Below are positions 24,171 through 32,221 of a stretch of 64,000 nucleotides of DNA, piece after piece. A program made the translations under genes and the position numbers. Within the stretch, counting starts at the first letter, position 1; each line of letters begins with the position of its first letter. The notes under the pieces are model-generated. The model was not told the DNA's origin, made no database searches, and was given only the letters and a program-made list of their open reading frames with translations. Origin of the DNA: Burkholderia anthina (GTDB lineage: Bacteria > Pseudomonadota > Gammaproteobacteria > Burkholderiales > Burkholderiaceae); assembly GCF_001547525.1 (NCBI RefSeq), contig NZ_LNJP01000003.1, forward strand, positions 1,116,001 through 1,180,000. Direction: 5' to 3'.

Positions 24171-24905
24171 ATGTCACAACCCTTTACCCACGACGACCTG
24201 TACGCACTGCTGCAACTCGCGGGCAACGACGCCACCGCCGTGCAGGCCAACGGCGATCAGGCCGTGCTCGACCGGATGCGCCAGTTCATGACCGCGCAGC
24301 TCGTCGAGAAACTGCCGCAATACGACGTGTTCGTCGATATCGCGACGATCCCGTACAGCTTCGACCTCGGCAGTTGGCAGAACAAGGTGAAAACCGATGC
24401 GGCAGGCCAGGTCGTCGCGTGCACGGTGACGTGGGCCGGCGCGCCGGGCGTGCTGCCCGGCGCCGCGGCGAAGTTCGGCGTCGGCGCGGTGGTCAATTAC
24501 TTCTCGAAGGCGACGCCGCAACCCGTGCAGCCGGAGCCCGTGCCGAGCGGCGGCGGCGAACGCGACGGCGTCTTCAACCTGCCGCCGAACATCGCGTTCG
24601 GCGTGACCGCGCTGGTCAATTCGTCGTCCCCGCAGACGATCGAGGTCTTCGTCGACGACAACCCGAAACCGGCCGCGACGTTCCAGGGCGCCGGCACGCA
24701 GGACGCGAACCTGAACACGCAGATCGTGAACTCGGGCAAGGGGAAGGTGCGGGTGGTCGTAACGGCGAACGGCAAACCGTCGAAGATCGGCTCGCGTCAG
24801 GTCGACATCTTCAAGAAGACCTACTTCGGGCTGGTCGGATCGGAAGACGGCGGCGACGGCGACTACAACGACGGCATCGCGATCCTGAACTGGCCGCTGG
24901 GTTGA
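24171..24905 (+). CDS. bclB: Two-domain lectin BC2L-B
   Basis: This 244-aa protein joins a unique N-terminal domain (about 1-115, starting MSQPFTHDDLYALLQLAGND) to a Pro-rich linker and a C-terminal LecB domain (130-244) with intact SEDGGDGDYNDG and terminal Gly. I do not recognise the N-terminal fold; it is not the TNF-like domain of bclC. ATG 24171 follows GAGGA. It is the last gene of bclA-bclC-bclB, the same order known in B. cenocepacia, and is followed by two strong hairpins. Without a signal peptide, surface exposure would need a non-classical route. Confidence 0.93.
   Translation: MSQPFTHDDLYALLQLAGNDATAVQANGDQAVLDRMRQFMTAQLVEKLPQYDVFVDIATIPYSFDLGSWQNKVKTDAAGQVVACTVTWAGAPGVLPGAAAKFGVGAVVNYFSKATPQPVQPEPVPSGGGERDGVFNLPPNIAFGVTALVNSSSPQTIEVFVDDNPKPAATFQGAGTQDANLNTQIVNSGKGKVRVVVTANGKPSKIGSRQVDIFKKTYFGLVGSEDGGDGDYNDGIAILNWPLG
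24552..24905 (+). repeat. Duplicated LecB-domain coding segment, copy 2 (bclB)
   Basis: This is the partner of 23655-24008. Differences are mostly third-position or conservative, and the calcium loop is kept in both copies. Confidence 0.8.
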
Positions 24906-24924
24906 GTCGCGTCAGTCCGACGAG

Positions 24925-24987
24925 CATCGCCACGCCGCCCGGCGTGGCGATGGGAAACGTTCCCGGGACGGGCCTGCCCCGTCCCGG
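24925..24987. terminator. Tandem hairpins between bclB and the autotransporter
   Basis: The first hairpin has a perfect 12-bp stem (24925-24936 with 24941-24952). The second has a perfect 10-bp stem (24963-24972 with 24978-24987) followed by TTCTTG. They lie between convergent genes and probably stop transcription from both sides. Confidence 0.7.
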
Positions 24988-25068
24988 TTCTTGAAGTTAT
25001 TGGTTATCAGCAAAGCCGTTTCGCGAAACCGTGCCGCCTTGCGCTATCTCGATCGCCGCGCCTCGTCG

Positions 25069-28000
25069 TCACCACGCCCACCGCACGCCCGCATTCCCGG
25101 TGATCGTGCGCTGATGCTCGCCGCCGAGATTCGTCAAATAGCTGACCGTCGCATACACGCTGCCGCGCTTCGTCAGCTGTGCGACGAGCCCCGCGCCGAT
25201 CTGCCCGGCCGTCTGCCCGATCTGCGTGCCGATCGCCGTCGAGCCGCCGAACGTCGTCTTGTCGTCGGCGCCGAACGCGCGCAGCACGTTCACGCGCAGG
25301 TACGGCTTCCAGTGCACGCCGCTCGCGTCGAACGCGTATTGCAGCCGCGCGCCGATCCGGCCGAGGAACGTGTTGCCGTTGTTCCACGCGACGCTCGACA
25401 CGCCGTCGTCGAAGCGATCGAGCGACAGCCATTGCCACACGAGCTGCGCCTGCGGCTCGAGCGTCAGTCCGTTGCCGAGCGCGATCGGCAGCCCGGCTTC
25501 GATGGAGCCCGTGAACGCGTTGCCGTTCGTCGAGCCGTTCACGTTGTCGTTCGAATGCGAGCGCACGGTCAGCGCGCTGCCCATCAGCACGGCGTCCGTG
25601 TACCAGCCGCCCGGGCCGATGTGCGTCCAGTAGCCGCCGAGGTTGTACGCATTGACCTGCAGCGAGCCCACGCCCAGATCGCGCTGTGCGAGCGCGAAGC
25701 CGTTCACGTCGCCGACCGCGCGCGAGAAGCCGACGAAGAAGCCATAGTGATTGCGATGGCCGCTGGCGGTCGTATCGGCGTAAAGATCCTGGCCCACCTG
25801 CATCCCCCATACGGCGCCGTCGAACGACGGCGTCGCGTCGCCCTTCTGCTTGATGTTGCCGTGGCCGCCCCACACGCGGCCCCACGACGCGGGCACCGAA
25901 CCGTTTTCGGCCAGCAAGCCCTGCTCGCCCTGCCGGTCATGGAACGTGTCGATCTGCAGCAAGCCGAGCTGGCGCGCGATGGCCGGCGCTTCCGCGTACA
26001 GCGGCACTTCCGGGCGGTAGATCGGTTCCGGATTGCCGCCGGTGCCCGCATGGTCGACCGCTTCGACGATCGATTCCGGCGTGCCTTCGGCGGCCGTGAT
26101 CGGCGGCTCGGCGGGCGGCGTCGGCTGGCCGGGATGAACGACGGGTGTTTGCGGCTTCGGCGGCACCGTGTTGCGCAGGTACCAGTTGTCGCCCGTGCCG
26201 GTCGATGCACCGCCCTTCGCGAGGAAATACGTATAGGCGCCCGCGCTGACCGTCCCGCCGGACAACGAGAACGCGCCCGCGCTCGTCGTCGCGCCGTCCG
26301 CGGCCTGCACGACCTGGATGCCGTCGCCCGTCGTCTGCGCGCCCGCGCCGCCGACGTTCGTCACCTTCAGCGTGCTCGCGCCGCTCGCCGTGCCGCCGCT
26401 GACGACGAGTTTGTCCGACGGCGCGCCATCGCCGGCAAGCGTCGTGTTGAGCGCGAGCGTCGCGTTCTGGCCGACGTAGTTGCCCGCGACCGTCAGCGTG
26501 TTGCCCACGCCGCTGCCGCCGAGCTGCACGAGCCCCGCGTTGGTCAGGTTGCCGTTGATCCGGAAATTGCCGGTCGCGCCGCCGCCCAGGCTCGCCAGCG
26601 CGTTCGCGACCGACAGCGTGCCGTTGTTCGTCACGTTGCCCGTCACGCTGCCGTAGCCGCCGAGCGTGGCGCCCGCCGCCACGGTCACCGGCCCGCCGCC
26701 GCCCAGCGTCGCCGACGCGCTCGTCGCATCACCGACGATCACGGTGCCCGCATTGACGTTCGTGCCGCCCGCGTAGCCGTTCGTGCCATTCATCGTCAGC
26801 GTGCCGCTGCCGAGCTTCGTCAGCGAGCCCGCACCCGTGACGCCCTGCGTCAGCGTCGAGTTGAAGCCCTGCGTATCGATCGTGCCGTTGTTCGCCGTGA
26901 TCGATACCGCCCGGCTCGAAGCGACGTTGAACGCGCTGCCGAGTTGCAGCGTGCCGCCATTGAACGCGAGCCCGCCCGACGCCGCGCCGAGCGCAGTGTC
27001 CGCGGCCACCGACAGCGTGCCCTGCGTGATCGTCGTGCCGCCCGAATAGGTGTTGCCGCCGGCCGATGAAGGCGCCATCGTCAGCGTGCCCGCACCGGTT
27101 TTCTCCATCGCGCCCGAACCGCCGATCGTGCCCGTGTACGTGCCGGCGCCGTCCTGCTGGAAGCGCACGAGCCCGTTGTCGGTGACGGACAGCGGCAGGT
27201 TCGACGCATTCGCCTGTAGCGCCGCACCCGCGTCGACGGTCGCGACGACCGATGCCGTCGTCGTGCCGAGCGTGCCCGTGAGATTCAGCGTGCCGCTTTG
27301 CACGAGCGCCGTCGAGAACGTACCGGTGCCGGCCCACGTCCAGTCGGTGCCGGCCATCGTCAGGCTCTGGAAATTCGCGAACGCGTTCGATGCGGTGCCC
27401 GAGCCTTGCAACGTCACGGTGTTGGCGCCCGCGCCGCCGTTGGCCGTGCCGACGATCTGCGAGCCCGTCTGCAGGATCAGCGTCACGTTGCCGTTGCCGC
27501 CCTGGATCGCGGTGCCGCCACCGCCCTGGATCAGCCCCGCGTTGGTGATCGTCGTCGCGCCGTTGGTCGAGCGCACGCCGATCCCGTTGTTGCTGATGAT
27601 CCTGCCGCCGGCCTGGTTCGTGATCGTCGCGGTGAACGAGCCGCCGAGCGTGTTCGACACGACCGCGTCGACGCTGCCGCCGCTCGTCGCGGTGCCCGTC
27701 GTCTGGATCGTGCCGCTGTTGACCAGCGTGTCGTTGTTGCCCTGCATGTAGACGGCCGGCGCATCGCGGCCATTCGACGTCAGCGTGCCGCTGTTGGTGA
27801 TCGTGCCGTTGCCCCCGAGCAGCGACGCCGCACGCGCGTTGTTGCCGGAGGTCGTCACGGTGCCCGTGTTGACGATCTGATTGCCCGACGCGCCGGGATT
27901 GCTTTGCCCCCATGCGGCCGTCATCCCGTACGCGTTGTTGCCGGTGGTCGTGATCGTGCCGTTGTTGACGAGCGTGTTGTCGTTGCCGTTCGCGGCCATC

Positions 28001-28404
28001 CCGTCGTTGTAGGTGCCCGACGTCGAAATCACGCCGGTCGCGCCGTTGGTGAGCGTGTTGCCGTTGTTCACGCCGAGCAGCACCGCGCCGCGATTCGCGA
28101 CGCCCGTGCCGTTGCCCGACATCGACAGGTTGCCGTTGTTGGCGATCGCGCTCGATGTGTCGACGGAGAACGGGGTCGGCGCGGACGTCAGCACGTAGCT
28201 GCCCGTCACGGTCGAATCGAGGTTGATCGTCACGTTGGTGCTGCCGCCCGTGGCCACGACCGACGGTGCGTTCGCGCCGGTACACGTGACCGTCGTTCCG
28301 CTGCCCGGCGCGGTAGCCGAGCACGCCGCATACGCACTGACCGGCACCGCGCCGCTCAGGATCGCCATTCCGCCCAAACCCAGATTCCACGCCTTTCTTT
28401 TCAT
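25069..28404 (-). CDS. Type V autotransporter adhesin-like protein
   Basis: This 1111-aa protein begins with a signal peptide (MKRKAWNLGLGG to AYA, about 26 residues). The long passenger (about 30-750) is rich in Gly, Asn, Thr and Ser with many parallel beta-helix repeats such as NSGTL, NNGTI and TNAG. Autotransporter-associated repeats have the form GSGAMEKTGAGTLTM and YSGGTTITQGTLSV. A Pro-rich hinge (PPKPQTPVVHPGQPTPPAEPP) precedes the C-terminal 12-strand beta-barrel (about 850-1111), which ends in NAGVRWAW with the typical terminal aromatic. It is probably surface-exposed; adhesion or aggregation is inferred. It converges on the lectin operon. Confidence 0.93.
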   Translation of the reverse strand: MKRKAWNLGLGGMAILSGAVPVSAYAACSATAPGSGTTVTCTGANAPSVVATGGSTNVTINLDSTVTGSYVLTSAPTPFSVDTSSAIANNGNLSMSGNGTGVANRGAVLLGVNNGNTLTNGATGVISTSGTYNDGMAANGNDNTLVNNGTITTTGNNAYGMTAAWGQSNPGASGNQIVNTGTVTTSGNNARAASLLGGNGTITNSGTLTSNGRDAPAVYMQGNNDTLVNSGTIQTTGTATSGGSVDAVVSNTLGGSFTATITNQAGGRIISNNGIGVRSTNGATTITNAGLIQGGGGTAIQGGNGNVTLILQTGSQIVGTANGGAGANTVTLQGSGTASNAFANFQSLTMAGTDWTWAGTGTFSTALVQSGTLNLTGTLGTTTASVVATVDAGAALQANASNLPLSVTDNGLVRFQQDGAGTYTGTIGGSGAMEKTGAGTLTMAPSSAGGNTYSGGTTITQGTLSVAADTALGAASGGLAFNGGTLQLGSAFNVASSRAVSITANNGTIDTQGFNSTLTQGVTGAGSLTKLGSGTLTMNGTNGYAGGTNVNAGTVIVGDATSASATLGGGGPVTVAAGATLGGYGSVTGNVTNNGTLSVANALASLGGGATGNFRINGNLTNAGLVQLGGSGVGNTLTVAGNYVGQNATLALNTTLAGDGAPSDKLVVSGGTASGASTLKVTNVGGAGAQTTGDGIQVVQAADGATTSAGAFSLSGGTVSAGAYTYFLAKGGASTGTGDNWYLRNTVPPKPQTPVVHPGQPTPPAEPPITAAEGTPESIVEAVDHAGTGGNPEPIYRPEVPLYAEAPAIARQLGLLQIDTFHDRQGEQGLLAENGSVPASWGRVWGGHGNIKQKGDATPSFDGAVWGMQVGQDLYADTTASGHRNHYGFFVGFSRAVGDVNGFALAQRDLGVGSLQVNAYNLGGYWTHIGPGGWYTDAVLMGSALTVRSHSNDNVNGSTNGNAFTGSIEAGLPIALGNGLTLEPQAQLVWQWLSLDRFDDGVSSVAWNNGNTFLGRIGARLQYAFDASGVHWKPYLRVNVLRAFGADDKTTFGGSTAIGTQIGQTAGQIGAGLVAQLTKRGSVYATVSYLTNLGGEHQRTITGNAGVRWAW

Positions 28405-28865
28405 TTTTCCGCTCGCATTTATTGGTGACGTTATTGCTGCAAATCGGTGCGTGGAACGGGTTATAGCACCTGTCTTGAAACAATCGCAAGATCAGAATGC
28501 GTGATACCGGCAATCACGCCGCGAATCATTTCGCATCGGGAAATAAATGGAGTGGAATTGCCGCCATGCAGCATGCGAAGCCGCAGCCGGGGCGTGGGCG
28601 GCTTGGCGAGACGAGAAGTCGGTTGAATTTACCGACACTCGCTTAGCCATACTCATCGAACGTGATGCAATCCGAATCAATCGGAAAATTTGACGCGATT
28701 CGATGAATGACGGAAGGCGCGGACCATTGCGCGCCATTTGACGATGTTGCTTCGCACGATCGCGCGCCGTTCAAACACGGGCGCATTGCCGGATATCCGC
28801 GCGTCGACGAAAAACGCGCCCCACCGATACGATGCCGACCACCGCGGCCGGCATCCGGCGAACGA
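28405..28865. promoter_or_regulatory. Intergenic region upstream of the autotransporter
   Basis: This 461-bp stretch separates the autotransporter start from the stop of the M23 peptidase gene. It has lower GC than its neighbours (28420-28560 and 28640-28720) and should hold the autotransporter promoter. I saw no gene or repeat in it. Confidence 0.45.
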
Positions 28866-30239
28866 TCAACCGGCCCGCGCCGGGACGGCCTTCGACATCG
28901 CGACCGGTTGCGCGAACGTGGCCGACGCGAGCTGCGTGCGCGCATCGCGCGCCACGCGGTTGAACGCCATACGTTGCGCGCCCTTCAGCCTCGCCGCCTT
29001 GGCCGCGTGAACGAGTTCGATCGGATCGACGAGGCGGGCATGCCGGCGCACCTCGAAGTGCAGATGCGGGCCGGTCGCGGTCCCCGTGCTGCCGACCGCG
29101 CCGACACGCTGGCCGCGCATGACGCGCGCGCCGGCTCGCAGCGTCGGCTCGAACGCCGACAGATGCGCGTAGTACGACGCGTAGCCGCCGTCATGCCGAA
29201 TCACCACGTATTTGCCGTAGCCGCGCGGCTCGTTGCCGATGAACGTCACGACGCCGCGCTCCGACGCATGAACGGCGCGGCCTGCCGGCGCAGCCAGATC
29301 GACGCCCGAATGCACATGGCGCACGCCGGTGACCGGATGCACGCGTGTGCCGAAGCGCGAGCTGATGCGCTTCGCATTGACCGGCATCGCAAACCGCGCG
29401 CCGGCGAGCGGCATGCCGTCGAAGTCGTAATAGGCGCCCGGCGCACCCGCCTTCGGCGCGAACCACACGCCCGCGACGCGCTGGCCGCGAAAACGGACGT
29501 CGAGCGCCGTCACGCGCATGCGGCCAGGCCGCCCGGCGCTGTCGTCGCGTTCGAAGGCGACGCGGAAGGTATCGCCGGCCGCGGCGCGCTGCTTCGGATC
29601 GATGCGCCCGGCCAGCATGCGGGTGATCTGCGCGGCGACGCCGGCCGGCAGATCGGCGCGCGCCAGCGACGCGCGCAGGTTGCCGACGATCGCACCGGCG
29701 CGCGTGCCGCGATCCGGCTCCGCGAGCGTGAACGGCTCGGCCGATGCCAGATCGACGGTGCCCCGCTCGGCCGCCGGGTGTGCGTCCATCGCGGGCAACG
29801 CCGACGCCAGACCGTAATCGAACCGCGACGCATAGCCGCGCTCGACCGCGTCGCGCGCCGCCTCGCACAGCACGCGGTAAGCCACGCACGCGCCGAATCG
29901 AACGGCGAGATCGTCGCGATCGGCGCCCGCCGACAGGCCCGGCGCATGCGCGGCGTACGCGACGTCGAGCGGCACCGCCGCCGATGCGCGCAAGCCACCC
30001 CATGTCGTCCGGGCGGGATTGAAAAAGGGCACGTCGACAAGGTCGGGCGTTGCAGCCGTCACGGGCGCAACGGGCGCCGAAGTGTGAGTCGCCTGTGCCA
30101 CCATGCCGTGTGTGCCCGCCATACAGGCCGTCACGACGGCACCGCGCAACAGCGCGCGGCTAATCGGGAAACACGGGACGCCGCGCCGGGCGGATTGACC
30201 TTGTTCGCGTGCGAGACGGAAACGCAGGTTCAACCGCAT
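28866..30239 (-). CDS. Envelope M23-family metallopeptidase
   Basis: This 457-aa LytM-type zinc peptidase probably cleaves or regulates peptidoglycan cross-bridges in the periplasm. The N-terminus has a basic stretch followed by a hydrophobic segment (ALLRGAVVTACMAGTHGMVAQA) that is a signal peptide or anchor. The middle (about 180-290) is like the OapA/M23-associated domain. The catalytic domain contains HVHSGVDLAAP (zinc His and Asp) and HLHFEV (His-x-His), so the active site looks complete. ATG 30239 is chosen because the basic and hydrophobic signal begins there. Upstream codons exist but lack such features. Confidence 0.87.
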   Translation of the reverse strand: MRLNLRFRLAREQGQSARRGVPCFPISRALLRGAVVTACMAGTHGMVAQATHTSAPVAPVTAATPDLVDVPFFNPARTTWGGLRASAAVPLDVAYAAHAPGLSAGADRDDLAVRFGACVAYRVLCEAARDAVERGYASRFDYGLASALPAMDAHPAAERGTVDLASAEPFTLAEPDRGTRAGAIVGNLRASLARADLPAGVAAQITRMLAGRIDPKQRAAAGDTFRVAFERDDSAGRPGRMRVTALDVRFRGQRVAGVWFAPKAGAPGAYYDFDGMPLAGARFAMPVNAKRISSRFGTRVHPVTGVRHVHSGVDLAAPAGRAVHASERGVVTFIGNEPRGYGKYVVIRHDGGYASYYAHLSAFEPTLRAGARVMRGQRVGAVGSTGTATGPHLHFEVRRHARLVDPIELVHAAKAARLKGAQRMAFNRVARDARTQLASATFAQPVAMSKAVPARAG

Positions 30240-30535
30240 GACGTCGTCACTCGCTATCGAAGAAAAATCGGGAAAAGCCGGGTATCGCGGAAGAACGGCC
30301 GTCACGATCCGGCAACCTGGAAGCGAGTGTATCGGCGCACGCAAAATGACCAAATAGGCCTTGTCCTATTTGGCGGGACATACGCTTCGTACACGAACGA
30401 AATCGCAATTTCGCCGCGGCTCGTATTCGACCCCTTCATTCGCGCGAACCACCCGGCGCCGTGTACAGTCGAACGCTGCCGGCGGGTGAGCACAGCCACG
30501 CGCCGAACGATCTGTCTTCAACACGGAATCCCGTC
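30240..30535. promoter_or_regulatory. Divergent promoter region of the M23 peptidase and MscS channel
   Basis: Nearly 300 bases between divergent starts. The sequence AAATAGGCC-TTG-TCCTATTT (about 30351-30371) contains an inverted repeat AAATAGG/CCTATTT that could be an operator. No gene is apparent. Confidence 0.4.
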
Positions 30536-31405
30536 ATGTTTCTCGAACATCTTCATCCGGAACGCTGGACGTTCCTGTGGAATGCATTGTCCACGCTCTC
30601 CATCAAGCTGGCCGCCGGCCTGGCGCTGCTCGTCGCCGGCTGGTGGCTGTCCAAACGCGTCGGCAACTGGCTGAACCGGCTGCTCTCGAACAAGGAGCGC
30701 GTCGACGACACGCTGCGGCCGATCCTGTGCGACGTCGCCGTGTGGGGCATCCGCATCGTCGCGATCGTCGGCGCGCTGTCGCAGCTCGGCATCGAAACCG
30801 CGAGCATCGTCGCGGTGCTCGGCGCGGCCGGCCTGGCGATCGGGCTCGCGCTGCAGGGCACGATGCAGAACATCGCGGCCGGCATCATGCTTCTGCTGCT
30901 GCGGCCGTTCAAGGTCGGCGACTACATCGACGGCGGCACGGGCGTCGCGGGTACCGTCGAAGAGGTCGGGCTCTTCATGACGCGCCTCACGAAGCCGGAC
31001 GGCATCTGCGAGTACGTGCCGAACAGCGCGCTGTGGGGCAGCTCGATCCGCAACTACACGCGCAACCCGACGCGCCGCCTCGATCTCGAAGTGGAAGTGT
31101 CCGTGCATGACGATATCGATCGCGCGCTCGATGCGCTGCACGCGCTGGCCGCGGCCGACCCCGACGTGCTGCAGGATCCCGCGCCGGACGTGATGGTGAT
31201 GCGCTTCGACGACAGCACGGCCGTGGCGAACATGCGCGTGTGGACGCACACCGACAAGTTCTGGGCGATGCGCTGGCGCCTCGCCCGCCAGGTCCGCAAG
31301 ACGCTCGCCGATGCGGATTGCGCGCTGCCGATCCGCACGCGCGAGCTGCACATCGTGCACGACGCGGAGCGCCGCGCGGACGGCGCGCGCATGCGCGTGT
31401 CGTAA
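30536..31405 (+). CDS. mscS: MscS-family small-conductance mechanosensitive channel
   Basis: This 289-aa channel, the classical E. coli MscS size, opens under membrane tension to release solutes on hypo-osmotic shock. Three N-terminal helices are visible. The pore helix TM3 is GLAIGLALQGTMQNIAAGIMLLLLRPFKVGDYI with the Gly/Ala packing pattern, followed by the beta domain motif VPNSALWGSSIRNYTRNPTRR (PN-x-x-hydrophobic). ATG 30536 gives the standard N-terminus. It is preceded by a divergent cell-wall peptidase, which fits an envelope theme. Confidence 0.93.
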   Translation: MFLEHLHPERWTFLWNALSTLSIKLAAGLALLVAGWWLSKRVGNWLNRLLSNKERVDDTLRPILCDVAVWGIRIVAIVGALSQLGIETASIVAVLGAAGLAIGLALQGTMQNIAAGIMLLLLRPFKVGDYIDGGTGVAGTVEEVGLFMTRLTKPDGICEYVPNSALWGSSIRNYTRNPTRRLDLEVEVSVHDDIDRALDALHALAAADPDVLQDPAPDVMVMRFDDSTAVANMRVWTHTDKFWAMRWRLARQVRKTLADADCALPIRTRELHIVHDAERRADGARMRVS

Positions 31406-32221
31406 GGCAGCGTGCCGCCCGCGACGTTACATCCTGACGATGTCGAGCAACGCCTTCCTGCCACTCTTTAAGTGAACACCGACATCGCGCCGTGCTTCGG
31501 GTCGCCCTCCGGCGTGAAGCTCGTTTCCCCCGTCATGCCGCGATAGACTCTGGCCAGCATCGCGACCGGCGCCGTCGCGGGTTCGCCGAGCGCGTGCCGA
31601 CGAAGCGGGCCGGCGTGTCGTCGATCCAGTCGAGGCTTGTGAACAGTACTGCCGGAACGGCGGAGCGAAATGAAGTGAAGTGATGTGATGCGAGTAAACG
31701 GGTCGCGGTGCAACGCCGCGATCCGACGACGTTCCGGCCTGGTGTATGGCATACCCGTCGCACGCATTCGCCCCCGCCGATCCCCTCGATTTTCCCGCGT
31801 CGCGCACCGCCATTCCGGAAACCCGGACACACAAAAAACCCCACGAAAACAAGGATATTTGGCGTCTGCGACACAGTGTCCGAGTTCGGTTATATTACGC
31901 GCCCCTTGCCACCCCGCCCCCGCAAAACACGTCGCGCGCGGCCTCTTTCAACGCAGTCTGAAGCGCCGTCCGCTCGGGCTTGCCGTCAGGGCCCCGGCGC
32001 GTGGCGCACCGTCGCGACGCAGGCGCTTGCCTGCCCGCGGGAAGCCGATCCGAAGGTGTCCTTCCGAATGGCTTCCGTGCGCAAATGCAACGGCGCGCGG
32101 CGCCGATCCGGAATTCCGGATTCGCGATCCGGATCTCCGGACCCGTGTTTCCGCGCCACGGAACCGCGCGCCGGGCGGCATGGCAAACCGATGCATTCAA
32201 GTTGAAAAAGGGATCTCTGCT
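31406..32221. promoter_or_regulatory. Long intergenic region upstream of mqo
   Basis: Over 800 bases without an intact gene. The first part carries the relic at 31427-31560. Further on are GACACAGTGTC (31870-31880, an 11-bp palindrome) near a TATATT that could be a -10 hexamer, and a perfect 16-bp palindrome ATCCGGAATTCCGGAT (32106-32121) within a hairpin-rich leader. The mqo promoter and a long 5' leader probably occupy 31850-32221. Confidence 0.45.
31427..31560 (-). pseudogene. C-terminal relic of a LivK-like ABC-transporter binding protein
   Basis: One minus frame reads MLARVYRGMTGETSFTPEGD and then PKHGAMSVFT before a stop at 31468. A frame shifted by one continues LKSGRKALLDIVRM to a stop at 31427. 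Joined, they resemble the C-terminus of branched-chain amino acid binding proteins (GVTG-x-I-x-F-D-x-x-GD-x-K, then a V-x-x-x-K-x-G-x pattern). The frameshift and lack of the other 330 or so residues indicate a degraded relic. An upstream stretch in a third frame (LDWIDDTPARFVGTRSA) may also belong to it. Confidence 0.5.

Noticed and set aside
31685..32221. N-terminal extension of mqo to an upstream start
   Set aside because: The 179 extra codons are low-complexity, basic, and unlike Mqo. The GTG at 32222 has a ribosome site and a signal peptide follows it.
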